64,000 nucleotides of DNA from JAFDWI01 sp963764215 (GCA_963764215.1 CAVXRS010000007.1:248001-312000), one strand, 5' to 3'; shown: positions 1-8,890, counted from the first letter of the stretch. A program made the numbers and translations. The notes: a model not told the origin generated them from the sequence alone.

Positions 1-795
1 GCGCATGTGGGAGACAGCACGACTACAGTTCGAGGGCGAGTTCTTCCGGGTGCCGTACCCGCACAACATCCTGCCCAAGCCCTACGGCGGTCGGTCACCC
101 GCCCATGTGGGTTGGGCTGTGGGAACCCCGCCACCTTCACCAAGGCCGGCAACCTCGGCATCGGTGCGATCGCGTTCAACTTCGAGCCGATCTACAACCT
201 CAAAGGTCGGATCGAGGCCTACAAGGAAGGCATCGCCGAACTGCACCGAACCGCTCGGGGAGTTCGTCAACGACAACGTCATGATGACCAACGCGGTGGT
301 GTGCCTGGCCGACGGCAAACGGGCCCGGGAGATCGCCATGTCCGCCGGGCGGGGCTACCTGAACTCGATGGTCAACGCTGTACCACTCGACGATCCCCAA
401 GGCGAAGAACGCGGTCACCTGGCCCGAACCGCCCCGGAACATGACCGACGAGGCCCAGCTCGACTACGCTGATCGAGAACGGCTACCTGCTCTGCGGCAC
501 GCCCGAACAGGTCCTCGAACAGGTCGGCAAGTACCAGGAGGTCGGCAGCGACCAGCTCGTGTTCGGCATCCCCAACGAGGGCTTCGAGCACGAAGAGGTG
601 CTCGAGATGATCGAGCTGTTCGGCAAGCAGGTCATCCCCGAGTTCGACCCCGAACCCGAACACCGGACCACCAGGATGCGCCGTACCGCCAAGCGCAAGT
701 ACCCGGACTTTCGCACCCTGCCCGAGGACCTGCGGGTGCCCGAGGTCATCCCGACCAACGCGGCCCTGCCGATCGAGAACTACCCGGGTTCCTGA
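1..795 (+). pseudogene. LLM-class flavin-dependent oxidoreductase, 5'-partial and multiply frameshifted
   Basis: The start lies upstream of the window. Pieces in three frames join into one luciferase-like (F420/FMN-type) monooxygenase: a fragment beginning MWETARLQFEGEFFRVPYPH, one with NPATFTKAGNLGIGAIAFNF, one with NDNVMMTNAVVCLADGKRAR, and a C-terminal part from about 559 with FGIPNEGFEHEEVLEMIELF and ending NAALPIENYPGS. The family uses reduced flavin or F420 to oxidise or reduce small substrates. At least four frame changes occur in under 800 bases, denser than elsewhere in the window. This can be a decaying gene or a poorly resolved stretch of consensus. Family assignment is good; substrate unknown. 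Confidence 0.7.
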
Positions 796-830
796 GTCGA
801 TCGGCCCGGAGCCTCGTCGCTTCCACCACC

Positions 831-1431
831 GTGACCGTCGCGACCCGGGATCGTCTGCTCGACGTCGCCGAAGGCCTGTTCGCCCGCCAGGGGATCGACC
901 GGGTCACCTCCCGCGAGATCCTCGAGGCGGCCGAGCAGCGCAACGTCTCGGCGGTGAGCTACCACTTCGGGTCCCGCGAGGGGCTGTTGCTCGAGATCCT
1001 CGCCCGTCGGGGCGGTCGGGTCGACGAGGAACGGGGCCGCCGCCGGGCCGGCCTTTCAGCCCATCCGGCGATCGAGGATCTGGTCGCCTGTCTGGTCGAA
1101 CCGTACGCCGCCCTGCTCGCCGAAGGGTCCGGGCGCAGCTATCTGCGGATCGTCGCCCAGCTCCGGGGCCGATTCGCCGCGTGGCGGGTCGAGTCCGACG
1201 CCGCCACCACCCGGCATCTGGCCCGGATCCTGGACGAGATCGAGTCGCGTGCACCGGGGGCGCCGGCCGAACAGCCGCGAGCGGGTCGTCGGGATGATCA
1301 TGTTGATGACCGGCATGGTCGCCGAGCGGGCCCGGAGCATCGACGAGGGCGCGTCCCTGGAGACCACCGACGAGGAGGCGACCGCTGATCTGGTTGCCAT
1401 GTGCGCCGCGGTGGTCGCACCTCGCGGGTGA
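831..1431 (+). CDS. TetR/AcrR family transcriptional regulator (one frameshift)
   Basis: A GTG start at 831 gives an N-terminal helix-turn-helix domain (TRDRLLDVAEGLFARQGIDR, then VTSREI and VSYHFGSREGLLLEIL), the classic TetR DNA-binding layout with the Y-F-G-S turn in the recognition region. The ligand-binding part follows (AILEDLV-type helices, YLRIVAQLRG). The reading frame changes near the GGGGG run at 1256-1260, after which the C-terminus continues as VVGMIMLMTGMVAERARSID to the TGA at 1429-1431. A single missing or extra G would restore a protein of about 200 residues, normal for the family. It likely represses the adjacent oxidoreductase or the small downstream gene; the target is not identifiable. 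Confidence 0.75.
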
Positions 1432-1724
1432 GGATCCGTGTGCTCTCGGTCAGCGAGAGCGTCATCTACCACTGCTGGCCGGTCGACCGGTCGAACCCGT
1501 GCCGTCCCGAGCTCGAGGTCGACGCGGTGGTCCAACCGGGCGACGTCGACGCCGGACCGTTGCTGCTGTCGGTCGCGGACTTCGTGTTCATGGCCGGTGG
1601 ACCGGACCGCGCGTCGCCGTGTCTGGCGACGTTCGCCGAACAGGGTCGCATCGTCGACCACTTGGGCGTGGCGCACATCAGCTTCACCCTGTGGACCCCG
1701 ATCGACCTGTCCGGGCCGTACTGA
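1428..1724 (+). CDS. Small protein of unknown function
   Basis: The GTG at 1428 overlaps the TGA of the TetR gene (GTGA), which suggests translational coupling and decides the start over an upstream in-frame ATG at 1401. The protein is about 98 residues, begins VRIRVLSVSESVIYHCWPVD, and contains PELEVDAVVQPGDVDAGP and VAHISFTLWTPIDLSGPY. I see no signal peptide, membrane segment or known motif. The two Cys residues (HCW and NPC) are the only obvious features. Coding is supported by the coupled start and by codon bias; function unknown. Confidence 0.5.
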   Translation: MRIRVLSVSESVIYHCWPVDRSNPCRPELEVDAVVQPGDVDAGPLLLSVADFVFMAGGPDRASPCLATFAEQGRIVDHLGVAHISFTLWTPIDLSGPY

Positions 1725-1776
1725 AGGTTCTGGACCACTAGGCTGCGGACCGTCCACCGGTGAACGGGACCCCACG

Positions 1777-2265
1777 ATGACCGATTTGCTCGAGCGCCCA
1801 GATCCCCCCCGATCGTCATCGGTCGGGTCGGGGCCGGCGGCCCCACCGGTCCCGGAACCGGTCGGCGCCTGGGGGCGTTTCTCGCAGGGCACGATCGCGG
1901 GTCGGAGTGCCGTCCTCCTCGGCGGGATCGGGCTCGGACTCGTCGGGATGCACGCGCTCGGGCTCCCCACCCCACCATGCCCGCTCCGCAGTGCCACGAA
2001 CTTTCCGTGTCCGTTCTGTGGGCTCACCCATCTCGCCCGGGACCTCCTCACCGGTCATCTCGGCCTGGTCGCCTCCCGCGACCCGGCCGGTTTCGTGCTG
2101 GCCGTGGCCCTCGTCGTCGCGGTCGTCGCCCAACTGTTCGCGGTGGTCCGCAAGACCGACGGCCCGAAGTTCATGACCTCCCGGGTGCTCGGTTCCTTGG
2201 TGCTGGTGGCGCTCGCCGTCCACTGGGGTACCACGATCGTCACCGGCGGACTGCTGGTCGTCTGA
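1777..2265 (+). CDS. DUF2752 domain-containing membrane protein
   Basis: The 162-residue protein starts at ATG 1777. A Pro/Ser-rich cytoplasmic N-terminus of about 50 residues precedes a hydrophobic segment (VLLGGIGLGLVGMHALGL), then the motif CPLRSATNFPCPFCGLTH, which is the Cys-rich signature of DUF2752 (CPxR...CPxCGxTR). Two further membrane helices follow (FVLAVALVVAVVAQLFAVV and VLGSLVLVALAVHW). Family members are small inner-membrane proteins without an established function; the CPxCG pair suggests metal or redox chemistry, but this is inference. It is convergent with the acyl-CoA synthetase that ends 6 bases downstream. Confidence 0.8.
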   Translation: MTDLLERPDPPRSSSVGSGPAAPPVPEPVGAWGRFSQGTIAGRSAVLLGGIGLGLVGMHALGLPTPPCPLRSATNFPCPFCGLTHLARDLLTGHLGLVASRDPAGFVLAVALVVAVVAQLFAVVRKTDGPKFMTSRVLGSLVLVALAVHWGTTIVTGGLLVV

Positions 2266-2271
2266 GCCCGA

Positions 2272-3775
2272 TCAGTCCTGGGCGCGCAACGTGACCCACG
2301 CGCTGGCGAAGCGCTGCTGCAGATCGGACTTGCGCACCTTGCCCATGGCGTTGCGCGGCAACGCGTCGACGAGCACGCAGGCGCGCGGCACCTTGAACCG
2401 GGCCAGTCGGCCGCGCAGGCCGGCCAACAGCTCCGACGGCTCCGGTGCCGGGCCGCTCGGGTCGGGCACGACCACGGCCAGGCCGAGTTCGCCCAGGTCG
2501 TCGTCGGGCATGCCGACCACCGCGGATTCGGCCACCCCGGGCAGCTCGTCGAGCACGGCCTCGATCTCTGCCGGGTAGACGTTCTCGCCACCGGAGATGA
2601 TCAGGTCCTTGGCCCGTCCCACCAACCGGAGTCGCCCGTCGCCATCCAGGGTGCCCAGATCTCCGGTGCGGAACCAGCCGTCGGTGGTGAAATCCGTGGC
2701 ACGCCGTTCGGGCATGCCCCAGTACCCGGCGAACACGTTCGGCCCACGCACTTCGATCCCGCCGGGCTCACCGGGTGCAGCCGGCGGAGCGGACGGGTCG
2801 TCGCCGGCGCGGATGCGCACGTCGACTCCGGGCAGGGCGAAACCGACACTGCCCGCGACCCGCTCGCCGTGGAGAGGATTCGAGGCGATCATCTCGGTCT
2901 CGGACATGCCATAGCGCTCGAGGATCGGGTTGCCGGTGCGATCGGCGAACTCGGCGAAGACCTTCTCGGTGAGCGGCGCGGACCCGGAGACGAAAAGCCG
3001 GACCTGTCCGGCCACCTCTGGGGTGAAGCGCTCCGAGGCGAGCAGCCGGGCGAAGAACGTCGGCACGCCCATCAACACCGTGCCCGGACCGGCGAGCGCA
3101 TCGATCACGCGGTCGACGTCGAAACGTCCGAGCAGGTGCAGGGTCGATCCGGCGACCAACGCCGTGTTCACCGCGACGAACAAGCCATGGGCGTGGAAGG
3201 TGGGAAGTGCGTGCACGGTCACATCAGCGGACGAGAACCCCCAGATCCGGCACAGGGCTTCGGCGTTCGAGGCGAGGTTGCCGTGGGTGACGATCGCGCC
3301 CTTGGGCCGGCCCGTGGTACCCTGAGGTGTAGACGATCGCCGCCGGGTCGTGCTCGGCCCGCGGCATCGGCCCGGCCGACGGGTCCGCCGCCGACACCGT
3401 CTGGTCGGCTTCGCTCAGCACCTCGTCGAGCGTGTCCTCGCCGATGATCGACAGGACCGGTCGGGCATCGTCGATCAGCAACGTCGATTCCGTTTCGCCC
3501 AAGGCCGGGTTCAACGGCACGTACACGCCGCCGGCCCACTGGGTTGCCAGGCACAGCACCACAGCTTCGGCGCCGGAGGGAACCTGGGCGACCACCCGCT
3601 CGCCCGGTGCCACACCGCGTCGTCGCAACTCGGCGGCCAGCGCCGCGATCAGCCGCTTCGCATCGAGGCGGGTGACCGGCGCCCGTCCGTCGCCCGGTGG
3701 GAACGTGAACAGCGGCGCGTCGGGCCGCCGCGTGGTGGCGGAGACGAGGTGATCGAGCAGCGGCGACGGGGTCAC
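2272..3775 (-). CDS. matB: MatB-like malonyl-CoA / acyl-CoA synthetase (one frameshift)
   Basis: This is an ANL-superfamily adenylating enzyme of about 500 residues that would join a carboxylate to CoA at the expense of ATP. The N-terminal part (from ATG 3775) ends at AAIVYTSG. Deleting one base from the GGG at about 3322 restores the P-loop motif SGTTGRPKG and continues into VTVHALPTFHAHGLFVAVNT. Then come GVPTFFARLL, LERYGMSETEMIASNP, GWFRTGDLG, AKDLIISGGENVYPAEIE and the catalytic Lys region PRNAMGKV. The HVHGLF-like and YGMSETEM segments resemble malonyl/methylmalonyl-CoA synthetases (MatB) rather than long-chain enzymes. No malonate transporter or decarboxylase lies beside it, so the substrate remains tentative. 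Confidence 0.75.
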
Positions 3776-3823
3776 GACGCCGGGGGATCGAACGTCAACC
3801 CCGCCGGTGGTGACGACGACCGG

Positions 3824-4144
3824 TCACGTCTTCGCCTGACCCGCGGCCGGCACATCCAGGACGACCTCGAACTCGAGCAGGTCGGCGCCGCTGGCGGCCG
3901 GAGGCCCCTGCGAGCCCGCGTGCGCGGCCCGCCCGTCACCGTCACGCCACGCTTCGAAGCTCGCGTCGTCGGCCCAGTGGGTGACCACGAAGTACCGGTC
4001 GTCGCCGGCCACCGGCCGGAGCAACTGGAAGCCCTCGAACCCGGGCGCCGAATCGACGGTGCCGGCACGGGCGGCGAAGCGCTCCTCGAGCGTTGCGCGC
4101 GCCTCGGGTGGAACGGAAATGGCGTTGATCTTCACGACGGACAT
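3824..4144 (-). CDS. mhuD: MhuD-type heme-degrading monooxygenase
   Basis: The 106-residue protein is strongly similar along its length to the mycobacterial heme-degrading enzyme MhuD (MxVVKINAI start, GFEGFQLLRPV, YFVVTHW, LLEFEVVLDV). The residues that define catalysis and heme binding in that family are present at the same numbers: Asn7, Trp66 and His75. MhuD enzymes bind heme in a ruffled geometry and open the ring to release iron and mycobilin without CO; here this is inferred from homology. It lies downstream of, and on the same strand as, the dioxygenase gene but is separated by an inverted repeat, so it may be its own unit. Start ATG at 4144. Confidence 0.9.
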   Translation of the reverse strand: MSVVKINAISVPPEARATLEERFAARAGTVDSAPGFEGFQLLRPVAGDDRYFVVTHWADDASFEAWRDGDGRAAHAGSQGPPAASGADLLEFEVVLDVPAAGQAKT

Positions 4145-4190
4145 GTCGATGACCCTACCGGGGGATCCACGGTGATCCCGCCAGACGCGC

Positions 4191-4237
4191 TTTGGGTGCC
4201 GATTTGTGCCTTCCGGTGACCGGTTTCGGCACCCAAA
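4191..4237. terminator. 12-bp perfect inverted repeat between two minus-strand genes
   Basis: The arms tttgggtgccga (4191-4202) and tcggcacccaaa (4226-4237) are perfect complements with a 23-base loop that itself holds ccggtgaccgg. It lies after the dioxygenase stop and before mhuD. There is no strong T run, so it could be a terminator for the dioxygenase or an operator for mhuD. Confidence 0.5.
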
Positions 4238-4252
4238 ACGGGGAATTGACGG

Positions 4253-5059
4253 TCAGCCGAACCGGAAGCTCGACGCGGTCACCGCGCCCATGAAGTCGTC
4301 CTGATGGTAGGTCCGCACACCGGCATCGTCGCCGGCGGCGCCGACCGCGACCATCAACGGGATCAGATGGTCCTCGCGCGGGTGCGCGATCCGGGCGCTG
4401 GGTGCGTGTTCCCAGTCGACGAGTCGTCGGGTCCGCTCGGCAGGTGACGCCTCCGTCAGCGTCGTGGTCAGCCACGCGTCGAACTCCCGCGACGCGTCGC
4501 GGCCGGCGGGGCCGAAACGCTGGAGGTCGTGGAACGACAGTCCGCTCCCCACCACCAGCACGCCGTCGTCGCGCAGTGGGGCGAGCGCCCGGCCGACCGC
4601 GAGGTGGGTCTCCGGGTCGAAGTCTCCACGGACCGAGAGCTGCACGATCGGCATCGACGCATCGGGCCACGCCACGTACAGCGGAACGAACGTGCCATGG
4701 TCGAACCCGCGGACGTCGTCGAGGACACTGTCGATCCCGGCCGCGGCGAGCAACCCCGCGGTCTGTTCGGCCAGGGCCGGGTCCCCTGGCGCCGGGTAGG
4801 AAATGTCGTAGGTGTGGGCGGGAAAACCGCCGTAGTCGTAGAGCATCGGGGGCTGCGCGGTATGTTGGATCGTGAACGTCGGCGTCACCCAGTGCGCGGT
4901 CACACACAGCACCGCCCTGGGGGTGGCGGGCAGTTCCGCGGGCAGCGCGGCGAGCGACTCGGTCAGCTGGTGCAGATCGCCGGGGAAGTGGTCGGCCATC
5001 CAGGGCCACGGTCCACCACCGTGGGACAGGAAGTAGGTGGGCAGTCGATGCGCGCTCAC
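4253..5059 (-). CDS. LigB/DODA-family class III extradiol dioxygenase
   Basis: The 268-residue protein belongs to the 4,5-DOPA dioxygenase extradiol family, single-domain relatives of LigB that use a His-bound non-heme metal to cleave catechol-type rings. Candidate metal ligands are His13 (LSHGGGPW), His56 (VTAHWV), His177 (LSFHDL) and His231 (HPREDHLIPL), all at the positions expected for the family. FDHGTFVPL at 119-127 is also typical. Length matches bacterial YgiD-like enzymes. The physiological substrate is not evident; other ring-modifying and hydrolytic genes in the window make an aromatic catabolic role plausible. Confidence 0.88.
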   Translation of the reverse strand: MSAHRLPTYFLSHGGGPWPWMADHFPGDLHQLTESLAALPAELPATPRAVLCVTAHWVTPTFTIQHTAQPPMLYDYGGFPAHTYDISYPAPGDPALAEQTAGLLAAAGIDSVLDDVRGFDHGTFVPLYVAWPDASMPIVQLSVRGDFDPETHLAVGRALAPLRDDGVLVVGSGLSFHDLQRFGPAGRDASREFDAWLTTTLTEASPAERTRRLVDWEHAPSARIAHPREDHLIPLMVAVGAAGDDAGVRTYHQDDFMGAVTASSFRFG

Positions 5060-5070
5060 GCGGAGTCCAA

Positions 5071-5106
5071 CCGGCCCGCCCGTGCGGGCATTCCCGGCCG
5101 GGCCGG
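5071..5106. terminator. GC-rich nested hairpin downstream of SDR gene
   Basis: Outer arms ccggcccg (5071-5078) and cgggccgg (5099-5106) are perfect complements. An alternative inner hairpin gcccgc/gcgggc sits at 5074-5089. The position, after the SDR stop on the minus strand and before the dioxygenase start, suits a terminator; a T tract is absent. Confidence 0.4.
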
Positions 5107-5167
5107 ACCAGACGGTGGTCGCGTCGAGGCCTGCGGCACCCTTCTGCCGGCGTGCTCGCCGCCGGGA

Positions 5168-5938
5168 TCAGGCGTCGGGTCGGTCCCGGTGGACCCGGGT
5201 GGCGGTCGCCTGGGCAGTGGGCAGGAGCAAGGTCGTGGCCAGGTTCACGTGCGCGGGACGGGTCACCACGAAGGCCACCAGGTCGGCCACGTCGGTGGCG
5301 GTCAGGGGCGTGAGCCGGTCGTAGACCGCGGCGGCCCGGTCTGCGTCACCGTCGTAGCGGACCAGCGAGAACTCGGTCTCGACCAGGCCCGGTTGGATCT
5401 CCGAGACCCGCACCGGTCGGTCGACGGTCTCGGCTCGCAGCACCTCACAGAACGCGTGCTGTGCGTGTTTGGCTGCGTTGTACCCGGCCCCACCCGGGTA
5501 GGACTCGATGCCGGCGATCGACGAGATCACCACTACATGCCCGTTCCCGGACTCCTCGAGCTTGCCCAGCATCGCCCGGGTGAGCCGGAGCGTGCCGAGC
5601 AGGTTCGTGTCGTACATCGTGCGCCACTGGTCGAGATCGGCCTCGGCGATCGGCTCCTGGCCGAGCGCTCCACCGGCGTTGTTGACCAGGACCCGGCATT
5701 CGTCGATGTGGGCGCAGAACTCGGCGACGGAGCCGTCGTCGGTCACGTCGAGTGGCAACGTGGTGGACGGGCCGGGGCATCGTCCGGCGACCTCTTCGAG
5801 CCGTTCGACCCTGCGGGCTCCGAGGACGACCGCGAAACCTGCGGCTGACAGGGCGATCGCCGTGGCTGCCCCGATGCCGGAGGAAGCTCCGGTCACCACG
5901 GCGGTGCCCCGAGCGGCGGGCGGATCGGTCCCAGTCAT
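5168..5938 (-). CDS. SDR family NAD(P)-dependent oxidoreductase (YdfG-like)
   Basis: The 256-residue protein (ATG 5938) is a classical short-chain dehydrogenase. It has the cofactor motif TGASSGIG near residue 16, the NNAG motif (VLVNNAGGALG), the catalytic Ser in VISSIAG, the YNAAK active-site pair, and an IQPGLVETEF segment after it. The GARR start of the second strand fits NADP(H) preference. The pattern of LVNNAGGALGQEPIAEAD is like serine/3-hydroxy acid dehydrogenases of the YdfG group. It is transcribed divergently from the sigma factor gene. Substrate is not determinable from sequence. Confidence 0.88.
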   Translation of the reverse strand: MTGTDPPAARGTAVVTGASSGIGAATAIALSAAGFAVVLGARRVERLEEVAGRCPGPSTTLPLDVTDDGSVAEFCAHIDECRVLVNNAGGALGQEPIAEADLDQWRTMYDTNLLGTLRLTRAMLGKLEESGNGHVVVISSIAGIESYPGGAGYNAAKHAQHAFCEVLRAETVDRPVRVSEIQPGLVETEFSLVRYDGDADRAAAVYDRLTPLTATDVADLVAFVVTRPAHVNLATTLLLPTAQATATRVHRDRPDA

Positions 5939-6115
5939 GGGAACGACCTTTGCACACGGCCGGGTCGTCGCCGCGCGTTTCGCGCAGGTCCCGACCATGA
6001 ACGACCAGGTCGTCCATCTGGTCCCGGAAGAAGGAATACCCTGGACTCCGAAGCCATGGCCGATTCCGGATTTTCCTCATCCGATCGCCGTCGCCACACC
6101 GAAAACCGTGCGACT

Positions 6116-6712
6116 ATGGCGACCGACGATCTGACCCAGGCGAGCGACGCCGTGCTGGTCATGGCGATCTCGCGCTGGAACGAGCCGGCCCTGGCGGAGG
6201 TGTACCACCGGCACGCCTCGGCCGTGTACAGCCTGGCCCGACGGGTGACCGGTGACCGGGCCACCGCCGAGGAGATCGTCCAGGAGGTGTTCCTGAAGCT
6301 GTGGAACGCGCCCGAACGATTCGACCCCGACCGGGGCAGGCTGCGGACTTTTCTGCTGGCCCAGACGCATGGTCGGTCGGTCGACCGGGTGCGCTCGGAG
6401 GTGGCCCGGCATCGACGGGAGTCCGATGACGCCCGGCAGGAACTGCGCCGGCCACGACCCCGGACCCTGGACGAGGAAGTGGTCGAGTTGATCACCAGTG
6501 AGCGGGTCCGGGACGCCGTACGCTCACTCCCCGACGACGAACGTGCAGCGATCGAGCTGGCCTATTTCGGGGGGCGCTCGTATCGGGAGGTCGCCGCCGA
6601 ACTGGACGCTCCCGAAGGCACCGTCAAGTCACGGATCCGCAGTGGCATGGGACGGTTGCGCCGATCACTCGGAGACGAGATGCGACTCGAGGAGGTGGAG
6701 CACGATGCCTGA
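6116..6712 (+). CDS. ECF-family RNA polymerase sigma factor (SigK-like)
   Basis: From ATG 6116 the protein has 198 residues; an upstream in-frame ATG at 6056 is possible. Region 2 is visible as LAEVYHRHASAVYSLARRVT followed by AEEIVQEVFLKLWNAPERFD, the core-binding and -10 recognition region. Region 4 is IELAYFGGRSYREVAAELDA then PEGTVKSRIRSGMGRLRRSL, the -35 helix-turn-helix. It overlaps the anti-sigma gene by 8 bases, so the two are co-translated. The partner with an RskA domain places it near the SigK group. The regulon is not shown; the P450 downstream is one candidate. Confidence 0.92.
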   Translation: MATDDLTQASDAVLVMAISRWNEPALAEVYHRHASAVYSLARRVTGDRATAEEIVQEVFLKLWNAPERFDPDRGRLRTFLLAQTHGRSVDRVRSEVARHRRESDDARQELRRPRPRTLDEEVVELITSERVRDAVRSLPDDERAAIELAYFGGRSYREVAAELDAPEGTVKSRIRSGMGRLRRSLGDEMRLEEVEHDA

Positions 6713-7460
6713 GATCGACGACCACGAAGTGATCCGGGACCTGCTCGGGGTGTACGCCATCGATGCCACCGATTCCGAGGAAGCGGCCCGGGTCGAAGCG
6801 CACGTCGCCGGCTGCGACGAGTGCCGGGCCGAACTGGACGACCTGCATGCCGTCGCCGGTCAGCTCGGCACCGGTGAGGACGAGGTGCCACCTGCGGTGT
6901 GGGACCGGATCGCTGCACAGATCACCGTGGAACCGCCCCTCGAACTCGACACGATGCGGGCCGCCCACCGGTCCTCCGGCGATCGGCGGTTGTTGCGGCT
7001 GGCCGTCGCGGCCGTGGTGATCCTCGTCGTCGGCATCGTCTCGTTGGCCTACATGGCCGTCGATCAACGAGGTCAGATCGACAAGGCCAACAAACAGCTC
7101 GTGGCCCTGCAGGAAGGTCCGTCGGTGCGTGACGCGGCCGACCGGGCGGCCACGCAGCCCGGCGCGCAGCAGATCGCACTCCGTTCCGGCACCGGCAGCG
7201 TCGCCTTCCTCGTGGTGGTGACCAAGGACGGGACCGCGTACGTCATCCCCGAGGGCTCCACCACCCTGAGCGGTGACCACACCTACCAGCTGTGGGGCGT
7301 CCATGGCAGCGAGGCGATCTCGCTGGGGCTGTTGGGTGCCAAACCCGAGATCGCCCGATTTGCGATGCCCTCGGGGATGAGCGCGCTCGCGGTGACCGTC
7401 GAGCAGGACCCCGGCGTGGTGACCAGCCACAACAAGCCCGTCGCCCAGGCCACGATCTGA
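6705..7460 (+). CDS. Anti-sigma factor with zinc-finger and RskA domain
   Basis: The 251-residue protein starts at ATG 6705, inside the end of the sigma gene. The N-terminus holds the zinc anti-sigma motif VEAHVAGCDECRAEL (HxxxCxxC), which clamps ECF sigma factors. A single membrane helix follows (LAVAAVVILVVGIVSLAYMA, about residues 104-124), then a predicted extracytoplasmic RskA-type domain with YQLWGVHGSEAISLGLL. Membrane anti-sigma factors of this type release the sigma factor after proteolysis. Order and overlap argue for a functional pair. Confidence 0.92.
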   Translation: MPEIDDHEVIRDLLGVYAIDATDSEEAARVEAHVAGCDECRAELDDLHAVAGQLGTGEDEVPPAVWDRIAAQITVEPPLELDTMRAAHRSSGDRRLLRLAVAAVVILVVGIVSLAYMAVDQRGQIDKANKQLVALQEGPSVRDAADRAATQPGAQQIALRSGTGSVAFLVVVTKDGTAYVIPEGSTTLSGDHTYQLWGVHGSEAISLGLLGAKPEIARFAMPSGMSALAVTVEQDPGVVTSHNKPVAQATI

Positions 7461-7464
7461 TCGC

Positions 7465-7493
7465 CGGGACGTCCCGACGGCACGCTCCGTGCC
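7465..7493. terminator. Two short palindromes after the anti-sigma gene
   Basis: A 12-bp perfect palindrome cgggacgtcccg (7465-7476) is followed by the hairpin ggcac-gctcc-gtgcc (7479-7493). Their place just after the anti-sigma stop suggests termination of the sigma operon. No T tract is seen. Confidence 0.4.
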
Positions 7494-7500
7494 ATCTGTC

Positions 7501-7518
7501 ACGAGAACGCGTTCTCGT
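7501..7518. promoter_or_regulatory. KstR-like 18-bp palindromic operator upstream of P450
   Basis: The sequence acgagaacgcgttctcgt is a perfect 18-bp palindrome, 57 bases before the P450 start codon. Its core AGAACnnGTTCT matches the centre of the operator known for KstR, the TetR-type repressor of cholesterol catabolism in mycobacteria and rhodococci; only the outermost positions differ. The P450 itself resembles KstR-regulated CYP125. Which regulator binds here is inferred, not shown. Confidence 0.65.
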
Positions 7519-7575
7519 TCGACTGCTAGACAGTGGCGGAAGACGTCGACCGACCGAGACTTCCGGAGGATTTCC

Positions 7576-8802
7576 ATGCCCGTCCCCGTGCCGGTGGGCT
7601 ACGACCTGACCAACCCGGATCTGCTCGCCGGCGGGGTGCCCTTCGCCGAGTACGCCTGGCTGCGCAGGACCGCCCCGGTGTTCTGGAACACCCAGACCCA
7701 GGCCGATTCCAGTTACGACGACGGCGGACTGTGGATCTGTTCGCGGCATGCCGACGTGAAGGCGGTGTCGGTCGACCGGGACTGCTGGTCGAGTGAGGAG
7801 AACACGGCGATCCCGCGTTTCGACGGCACGACCATCGGCTCTGCCGAACGCGAGATCCAGAAGAACATGATGCTGAACATGGACGGGCCCAGGCACACCC
7901 GGGTGCGCGGGGTGGTGTCGCGGGGCCTGTTCAGCCCCAAGGCCGTGGGTCGGTTGGAAGGGCTGCTGCGCGAGTGGGCGGAGAGGATCGTGCTGGGGGC
8001 GAAGGCAAAGGGTGCCGGTGACTTCGTCGACGACATCGCCTGTGAACTGCCCCTGCAGGCGATCGCGGAGCTGGTCGGCTTTCCCCAGGAGGACCGCCGG
8101 CGGATCTTCGCCTGGTCGAACGAGATGATGGCCTACGAGGACCCCGACTTCGACGTCGACCCGGCGGTGGCCGCGGCCGAGATCCTCGGCTATGCGGTGT
8201 CGATGGGTGAGGATCGCAAGGCCAACCCCCGTCAGGACATCGTGAGCCGACTGGTCGCCGCCGAGGGCGAGGAAGTGCTCAATTCCGAGGAGTTCGCGTA
8301 CTTCATCCTCATCCTCGCGGTCGCCGGCAACGAGACCACCCGCAATGCCATCAGCCACGGTATGCAGGCGTTCTTCGACAATCCCGAGCTGTGGGAGGCC
8401 TTCAAGGCCGAACGACCCGGGACCATGCCCGACGAGGTCGTCCGCTACGGCACCCCGGTGCAACTGTTTCAGCGCACGGCGCTGGCCGACACCGAGATCG
8501 AGGGCACGCCGATCGCCGCAGGGCAGCGGGTGGGTCTGCTCTACGGCTCGGCCAACTACGACCCGGACGTGTTCGACGATCCGATGACCTTCGACATCTA
8601 CCGCGACCCCAACCCCCACGTCGGATTCGGGGGCGGCGGAGTGCACTTCTGTCCGGGTTCTCATCTGGCGAAACTGGAGATCCAGGTGCTCTTCGACGCG
8701 ATCGCCGACCACCTGCCGGGTATCGCGTCTGCCGGTCCCCAGCAGCGACTGCGGTCAGGCTGGCTGAACGGCATCAAGGCGATGCCGGTCACCTACACCT
8801 GA
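7576..8802 (+). CDS. Cytochrome P450, CYP125/CYP142-like (steroid type)
   Basis: The 408-residue soluble P450 starts at ATG 7576 behind the ribosome site ggagga. It has the I-helix oxygen-activation segment LAVAGNETTRNAISHGM, the ExxR motif (DEVVR) and the heme-binding loop FGGGGVHFCPGSHLAKLE with the proximal Cys at about 359. AGNETTRN and the GGxGxHFC loop are typical of actinobacterial P450s that hydroxylate sterol or bile-acid side chains (CYP125, CYP142, CYP124). The residue after the heme Cys is Pro instead of the usual Ile/Leu. No ferredoxin gene is adjacent. The KstR-like operator upstream supports a lipid or sterol role. Confidence 0.88.
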   Translation: MPVPVPVGYDLTNPDLLAGGVPFAEYAWLRRTAPVFWNTQTQADSSYDDGGLWICSRHADVKAVSVDRDCWSSEENTAIPRFDGTTIGSAEREIQKNMMLNMDGPRHTRVRGVVSRGLFSPKAVGRLEGLLREWAERIVLGAKAKGAGDFVDDIACELPLQAIAELVGFPQEDRRRIFAWSNEMMAYEDPDFDVDPAVAAAEILGYAVSMGEDRKANPRQDIVSRLVAAEGEEVLNSEEFAYFILILAVAGNETTRNAISHGMQAFFDNPELWEAFKAERPGTMPDEVVRYGTPVQLFQRTALADTEIEGTPIAAGQRVGLLYGSANYDPDVFDDPMTFDIYRDPNPHVGFGGGGVHFCPGSHLAKLEIQVLFDAIADHLPGIASAGPQQRLRSGWLNGIKAMPVTYT

Positions 8803-8890
8803 TCCCGCCCCGGGGGTGACGAGGGGACGCCCGATACCGGTGCGGTGAATTCGGGTCGCAACCGCGGAGTCGATCCGGCAGGCTGGAGAC

